Positions 60,017 to 64,000 of a DNA stretch of 64,000 bases are shown here, piece by piece (the first letter of the stretch is position 1; the number at the start of each line of letters is the position of its first letter). The stretch comes from an uncultured Nioella sp. (GTDB lineage: Bacteria; Pseudomonadota; Alphaproteobacteria; Rhodobacterales; Rhodobacteraceae): assembly GCA_947498125.1 (NCBI GenBank), contig CANMJH010000001.1, positions 434,001 through 498,000 of the forward strand. The letters are read 5' to 3'. The translations under genes and the position numbers were made by a program. The notes under the pieces are model-generated. The model saw only the letters and a program-made list of their open reading frames with translations. It did no database searches and had not been told where the DNA came from.

Positions 60017-61228
60017 CTAAAACGGCAAATTGACGACAATATAGCCGCGATCGGAAAAGGTGCCGGCCAAAACCATTGTGTCGGTTTCAAAATCATAACG
60101 ACCTCGGGTCAAAGCGCCACCTCGCAGCGCTTCGATATACCAGATCATTGGGATGACCACGTTTCCTTCTGTGTTCAATACTGCTGCGGCGGGCCAGCGG
60201 GTTCCATCCTCATCATAGACAGCGCCCCATGAGAAAACGGCGCCGCACCCCATAATCTCCAACCCATTTGGTGCAAACGGCATGCTGAGTTCACGTTGGC
60301 GCAATTGCGGAATCCCCGCGCGCAACTCCACTTCACCGGTTGGAGTAACCCGGTGCAACGCAGTGGTGATCTGCTCTTCTTTGGTGCCATTCGGGTCTGG
60401 ATCATAGGCGTGTTGATCTGAAAACAGAAAATACGCTTCACCTTCGCAGCCAAGCAGAGCAGACACCATTTGCTGATCAGGAGCGGGCGCGTTGATTTCG
60501 CCGCTGGTCGCCGCCAGACCGGATGACGGCATGCTGGTCATCTCAAACCAAGCGCCACCCGCATCGTCGGTGGCAACAAGCAACCGGTCGCCCACCCGGT
60601 CCGACAGCGCAAGATCGGTGGTTTCGGGGCTAATTTGTATTGTGCTTGGGAACTCACCAGTTTCATCGACCTGCCCGAAATGGATGCCGCCTGTTTGAGG
60701 AACGGCCATAACGTCAAAACCGCTTGGGCCTTGCTCGGCATTGATGATCGCCGCCAAAGCCGGTTCATAAATGAAATCCGCAAGCGGGATCAGTGTGTTC
60801 GCGGATCTTCCGCCGCCCAGGTCTTCGGTGGCCAACTGGCGCGCCAGAAACAAGACGCGATCCTGATCGCCGGTCATCATGCGTCCAAATTGAAACAGCA
60901 TGTCATCGCGAACGACTAAATGCTGAAAGGATAAGCCATCATTCAGGCTATAATTATCTTGGAGGAGGACGCGGCCCTGAGCGGACAGAATATTGGTAAA
61001 CCCGGACATCCGTTCTGGCGTTGTCGAGGTTCCAGACAGGATGATCTGCCCGTCATTTCCAAATGCGAGGCCGTTGATGTCCAAAGTGGCGTCGTCATTT
61101 GGAATGTCGGCCGCCAACCAATAACCGTTGTCATCGCAATCGGTAAAATCGAAATTGGGCATTGCGCATTGGGCTGCTGCGAGCCCTGGAAAACAGGCAA
61201 AAAAACTCAGCCAACTACAAATATTCAT
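60017..61228 (-). CDS. Exported protein of unknown function
   Basis: The 403-residue protein begins with a signal peptide (MNICSWLSFFACFPGLAAAQ) and is acidic and extended afterwards. Repeated short beta-type patterns (ILSGTSTTPERMSGFTNIL, VLFLARQLA, GVVIPMIWYIEAL-like stretches) suggest a beta-rich, perhaps propeller-like fold, with cysteines in CAMPNFDFTDCDD and GCEGEAYF. No family is recognised. ATG 61228 has AAGGGATG upstream. It is followed by tRNA-Gly and preceded by the DUF2235 gene on the same strand. Confidence 0.7.
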   Translation of the reverse strand: MNICSWLSFFACFPGLAAAQCAMPNFDFTDCDDNGYWLAADIPNDDATLDINGLAFGNDGQIILSGTSTTPERMSGFTNILSAQGRVLLQDNYSLNDGLSFQHLVVRDDMLFQFGRMMTGDQDRVLFLARQLATEDLGGGRSANTLIPLADFIYEPALAAIINAEQGPSGFDVMAVPQTGGIHFGQVDETGEFPSTIQISPETTDLALSDRVGDRLLVATDDAGGAWFEMTSMPSSGLAATSGEINAPAPDQQMVSALLGCEGEAYFLFSDQHAYDPDPNGTKEEQITTALHRVTPTGEVELRAGIPQLRQRELSMPFAPNGLEIMGCGAVFSWGAVYDEDGTRWPAAAVLNTEGNVVIPMIWYIEALRGGALTRGRYDFETDTMVLAGTFSDRGYIVVNLPF

Positions 61229-61307
61229 CGCGCATCCCTTCGCATGCCAATCCAATTGCTCAAGCTTGGCGGTGGGTTCCTGCACGGGTCAAGCCTTTGT
61301 GTCAGAG

Positions 61308-62687
61308 CTAACGACGCGGATCGCGGAGGTTCTGCGGTCGGTAGAACGGCCAATCGCGCATGCGGTCGATCAGGCTCTCATCCAATTCGTGCTCATCGGG
61401 AATGTAGCGTGGCTCTTCAAGCGGCAGGTACCATTTCCAAAAAATCGGCACACGTTTTGGCCATTCCCGGCGTTTGATGGATTTGGGCAGGATCTCAAGC
61501 GGGACCCATCCGGGTTTCATCGAGATATGAATCTCTGCCATTGCATCGGGGCGGGCATAGGGCAGCCCGTCGAGGCTTTTCTCATCGCGATCGGTCGCTT
61601 CAAACCGAATGCGGCGGCGATGGGCGTTTAGGGCGATGCCGACAGGCGGGTCTCGCAGTTCGGGCTTGGTGCTGGGACGGCGCTTTGCCCGGTCCTCGCG
61701 GTTGGCCTGATGCTCGGCAGCCTCAAGGGCGTCCAGCATCCAAAGAAGGGTGAGCTTTCCGATGCCGGATTCTCGTTCGCGGGGGCTGCCGCCAATGTCT
61801 GAGTGATAACCGGGGAACCAGCGTTGCCGGACGTATTGTTGCCGCTCGGCGCTTTCATTTCCCCATCGATTGCCGAAATAGCGCCCGCCTGCTTGCCAGA
61901 ATAGCGGACGAAACATCGACCGGCGCTCATCTGTGGCCAGCGCATGAAGCACGATACGAACCGACGGGTTGGACAAGACGTTGGCATGCCGGCGCAGGGT
62001 CATGGGGCTGTAATCGCTGATAAACCGGCCAATCGGGTTTTCAAAACTAACCATCGAGCTGACGGTATCAAACAAACATAGCGCGCGAATTGGCACGCGC
62101 GTATCTGGGTTTAATACATCACTATAGCGCCGTAACGCTTTGAAAACGATGGAAGGATCGGTTTCCTTTTCGTGTTCGGTTACGGCCCGATACGCCCGAA
62201 ATGCCCCGGGAATCATGTGCAGTTTTTCCGGAGAAACCAGCCCGAAATTATGGATAAACCCCGCCAGAACCCGCCCCGCATAAGCGCCGCGAGAAAACCC
62301 AAAAATATAGATTTGGTCATGCTGTGGTTTGGGCCGGGTCGCAGTTTGTTTTTCGCCGCTGAATTTGCGTTTTAGGCGCTGCTCAAAGCTCCAATCCTTG
62401 TTCTTTTCGGTCTTGCTTTTGTAGTGGCGGCAGAGAAACCGATAGGCATCCAGCACGTCATCTTCCAGCCCCAGACCAAAGGCCAGACCCGCAATAGCGC
62501 GCGCTTTTTGGCGGAGGGGCCAATTAAACAGATGCGGTTCATCCATCGTGCCAACGCCCGGCACGTAATGTGTGATCTGATCATCGTTATCCTTCAGACT
62601 CTTATAAAGCTTCAGGATATTGGATTCATTATCGCCGACCTCGTTTCCGGTGCCGTCGAAGCAAATGATAATCTTGCGCGCTTTCAT
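61308..62687 (-). CDS. DUF2235 alpha/beta hydrolase (Tle1-like fold)
   Basis: The protein shows the DUF2235 pattern: KARKIIICFDGTGNEVGD at the start, the nucleophile elbow GFSRGAYAGRVLAGFIHNFGLV (Ser as nucleophile), then CLFDTVSSM and WFPGYHSDIGG near the late Asp/His. Members include type VI secretion phospholipase effectors (Tle1), but many are encoded without any T6SS gene, as here. ATG 62687 (MKARKIIICFDG) has GGGG upstream; ATG 62720 would add 11 residues. It lacks a signal peptide. The substrate is probably a lipid ester, by family only. Confidence 0.82.
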   Translation of the reverse strand: MKARKIIICFDGTGNEVGDNESNILKLYKSLKDNDDQITHYVPGVGTMDEPHLFNWPLRQKARAIAGLAFGLGLEDDVLDAYRFLCRHYKSKTEKNKDWSFEQRLKRKFSGEKQTATRPKPQHDQIYIFGFSRGAYAGRVLAGFIHNFGLVSPEKLHMIPGAFRAYRAVTEHEKETDPSIVFKALRRYSDVLNPDTRVPIRALCLFDTVSSMVSFENPIGRFISDYSPMTLRRHANVLSNPSVRIVLHALATDERRSMFRPLFWQAGGRYFGNRWGNESAERQQYVRQRWFPGYHSDIGGSPRERESGIGKLTLLWMLDALEAAEHQANREDRAKRRPSTKPELRDPPVGIALNAHRRRIRFEATDRDEKSLDGLPYARPDAMAEIHISMKPGWVPLEILPKSIKRREWPKRVPIFWKWYLPLEEPRYIPDEHELDESLIDRMRDWPFYRPQNLRDPRR

Positions 62688-62762
62688 GTCCCCGGACCTT
62701 TCAACAGGTCCGTTCAGCATGACCGGATTTAAGCGTCTGGCAAGTAAGGTTCTCTGGAGCCC

Positions 62763-64000
62763 TTAGCCGCGCCGCCGTCTGCGCCGCCCGCCGCCATCGC
62801 CGCCGCCGGTATTAAACGAAACTGCAGGCAGAGGGACGATGCTGGACAAGATCGGAAACGGATCAACAGCGTTTGGAATGGCCGAGGCATTGACGAAATG
62901 TTCTTGAAACTTCGGCTCGATCGCGGTTTCGACTTTGTGGATTTCCCGCACCAGCGTTTCAATCCGGGCCCGCGCCGCGCGGCTGCAAAGCGCAATGCGA
63001 GCGCCGTGCCCTGCGGCATTGCCTGCCGAAGTGACTTTATCCAACGGCGCGTCGGGGATCATTCCCAAGACCATGGCGTGTTTGGGGCTGATATGGGCCC
63101 CAAACGCCCCGGCCAGAACGACCTTGTCGACGCTCTCGACCTCCATCTGGTCCATCAGCAATTTCGCCCCGGCATAAAGCGCAGACTTCGCCAATTGGAT
63201 GGCGCGGATATCGCCTTGGGTCACGGTAATGCGCGGCCCGCCATCAGCGCTGCCATCATAGATCAGGTAGGCGTTGACGCGGCCATCTTCCTCGCAGCGC
63301 ATCGTCCCGGTTTGCGCGGCCGAACCAATGAGGCCGGATGGGTCCAAAATTCCGGCCATGCGCATTTCTGCGACGGCTTCGATAATTCCCGATCCGCAAA
63401 TGCCGGAAATTCCCGTCGCCGCTGCGGCATTGGCAAATTCGGGGTCGTCTGACCATAGATCGCTGCCGATGATACGAAAGCGAGGCTCTTTGGTGGCGGG
63501 ATCAATCTCGATGCGTTCAATGGCGCCGGGCGCGGCGCGCTGGCCCGAACTGATCTGCGCGCCTTCAAAAGCGGGGCCAGTGGGCGACGAACATGCTAGA
63601 ACGCGTGTGGTATTTCCCAAAAGGATCTCGGCATTGGTGCCAACATCGACGACAAGCATCAATTCTTCTGATTTATCAGGCTCTTCGGATAGGGCGACAG
63701 CAGCCGCATCCGCGCCGACATGGCCCGCAATACATGGCAGGATATAGGTCTGCGCCTCGGCATTGGGGTGGGTCAGATCCAAATCGCGGGCGGGCAATGT
63801 GATTGCATCCGAGCTTGCCAGCGCAAAGGGGGCTTGTCCCAGTTCAACCGGGTCGATGCCCAGCAAAAGATGGTGCATGACCGGATTGCAGACAAAGACC
63901 AGCTCAAGGATCAACCGGGGCTCAATTTCGGCCTCGGTAGAGATTTCTTTGACAAGATCGTCAAGCGCGGCGCGCACGGCGGCTGTCATTTCCTGATCCC
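62763..64000 (-). CDS. RACE-type ASKHA protein, ATP-dependent corrinoid activator (N-terminal part cut off)
   Basis: The visible part is the C-terminal ASKHA ATPase of the RamA/RACE family (DUF4445): LILELVFVCNPVMHHLLLGIDP, GHVGADAAAVAL, LVVDVGTNAEILLG (phosphate loop), ACSSPTGPAFEGAQISSGQRAAPGAIE, GICGSGIIEAVAEM and VVLAGAFGAHISPKHAMVLGMIPD. Such proteins use ATP to reduce oxidised Co(II) corrinoid proteins back to Co(I). The complete family members carry an N-terminal [2Fe-2S] domain, which would lie beyond base 64000; the frame is open to the edge (codons before the Met at 63989 read on). The last residues are low-complexity Gly and Arg. The likely client is the corrinoid protein at 15522-16223. 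Confidence 0.88.
   Translation of the reverse strand, partial: DQEMTAAVRAALDDLVKEISTEAEIEPRLILELVFVCNPVMHHLLLGIDPVELGQAPFALASSDAITLPARDLDLTHPNAEAQTYILPCIAGHVGADAAAVALSEEPDKSEELMLVVDVGTNAEILLGNTTRVLACSSPTGPAFEGAQISSGQRAAPGAIERIEIDPATKEPRFRIIGSDLWSDDPEFANAAAATGISGICGSGIIEAVAEMRMAGILDPSGLIGSAAQTGTMRCEEDGRVNAYLIYDGSADGGPRITVTQGDIRAIQLAKSALYAGAKLLMDQMEVESVDKVVLAGAFGAHISPKHAMVLGMIPDAPLDKVTSAGNAAGHGARIALCSRAARARIETLVREIHKVETAIEPKFQEHFVNASAIPNAVDPFPILSSIVPLPAVSFNTGGGDGGGRRRRRRG

Overview
The window looks like a chromosomal segment of an alphaproteobacterium of the order Rhodobacterales (Roseobacter-type). Clues are the F1-ATPase inhibitor zeta subunit, the DUF6477 and DUF6456 proteins, a GTTC-N7-GTTC SOS box, a TTAA-N7-TTAAC CtrA-type box, the MocR/DUF1127 pair, and a set of corrinoid one-carbon genes (MttB-like, corrinoid protein, DUF1638, Bmt-like, RACE/ASKHA protein). 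GC content appears moderate to high, with lower-GC patches at about 7.2-8.7 kb and 37.4-39.0 kb. I see no CRISPR array, rRNA, intact insertion sequence or prophage.

Layout. 0-4.4 kb: a catabolic operon on the minus strand (Ldh2-type dehydrogenase, Gfo/Idh oxidoreductase, TctC-type binding protein) divergent from a GntR regulator with two winged-helix domains. 4.7-8.8 kb: tRNA-Asn, a metallo-beta-lactamase-fold hydrolase, an orphan EnvZ-like kinase, then a gene-poor stretch that may be a remnant element beside a CAT-anticodon tRNA. 8.9-19.1 kb: purMN, RNase D, SufE and several minus-strand genes, among them DUF1638, corrinoid protein and Bmt, plus an SOS-box radical SAM gene. 19.3-24.6 kb: purC-(RraB-like)-purS-purQ, then a DctB/DctD pair whose DctD-like partner lacks the sigma-54 contact loop. 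25.1-35.8 kb: RNase E, DsbA and M48 protease, aminotransferase, amidase, the MocR/DUF1127 divergon and rplM-rpsI.

35.8-39.0 kb: a membrane protein and an accessory patch with a sulfotransferase. 39.0-47.4 kb: TetR, PPK2, MetA, a P-loop ATPase, a FadL-like porin, an EamA transporter, guaA and a Nudix protein. 47.6-50.8 kb: MttB-like methyltransferase, DUF6477, DUF6456. 50.9-55.5 kb: MFS transporter, AlkA-like glycosylase, esterase, HNH protein, agmatinase-like ureohydrolase. 55.7-59.5 kb: zwf-pgl-pgi behind a LacI-type operator. 59.5-64 kb: small membrane protein, tRNA-Gly, an unknown exported protein, a DUF2235 hydrolase, and a RACE-type corrinoid activator cut by the window edge.

How genes work together. 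Purine synthesis (purM, N, C, S, Q, guaA) is spread over three loci. Sugar phosphate entry into the Entner-Doudoroff/pentose phosphate routes sits in one operon. The most notable theme is a dispersed methyl-transfer system: MttB-like enzyme, corrinoid carrier, homocysteine methyltransferase, DUF1638 protein and an ATP-dependent corrinoid reactivator, all within 51 kb but in separate transcription units. Its substrate cannot be read from the sequence.
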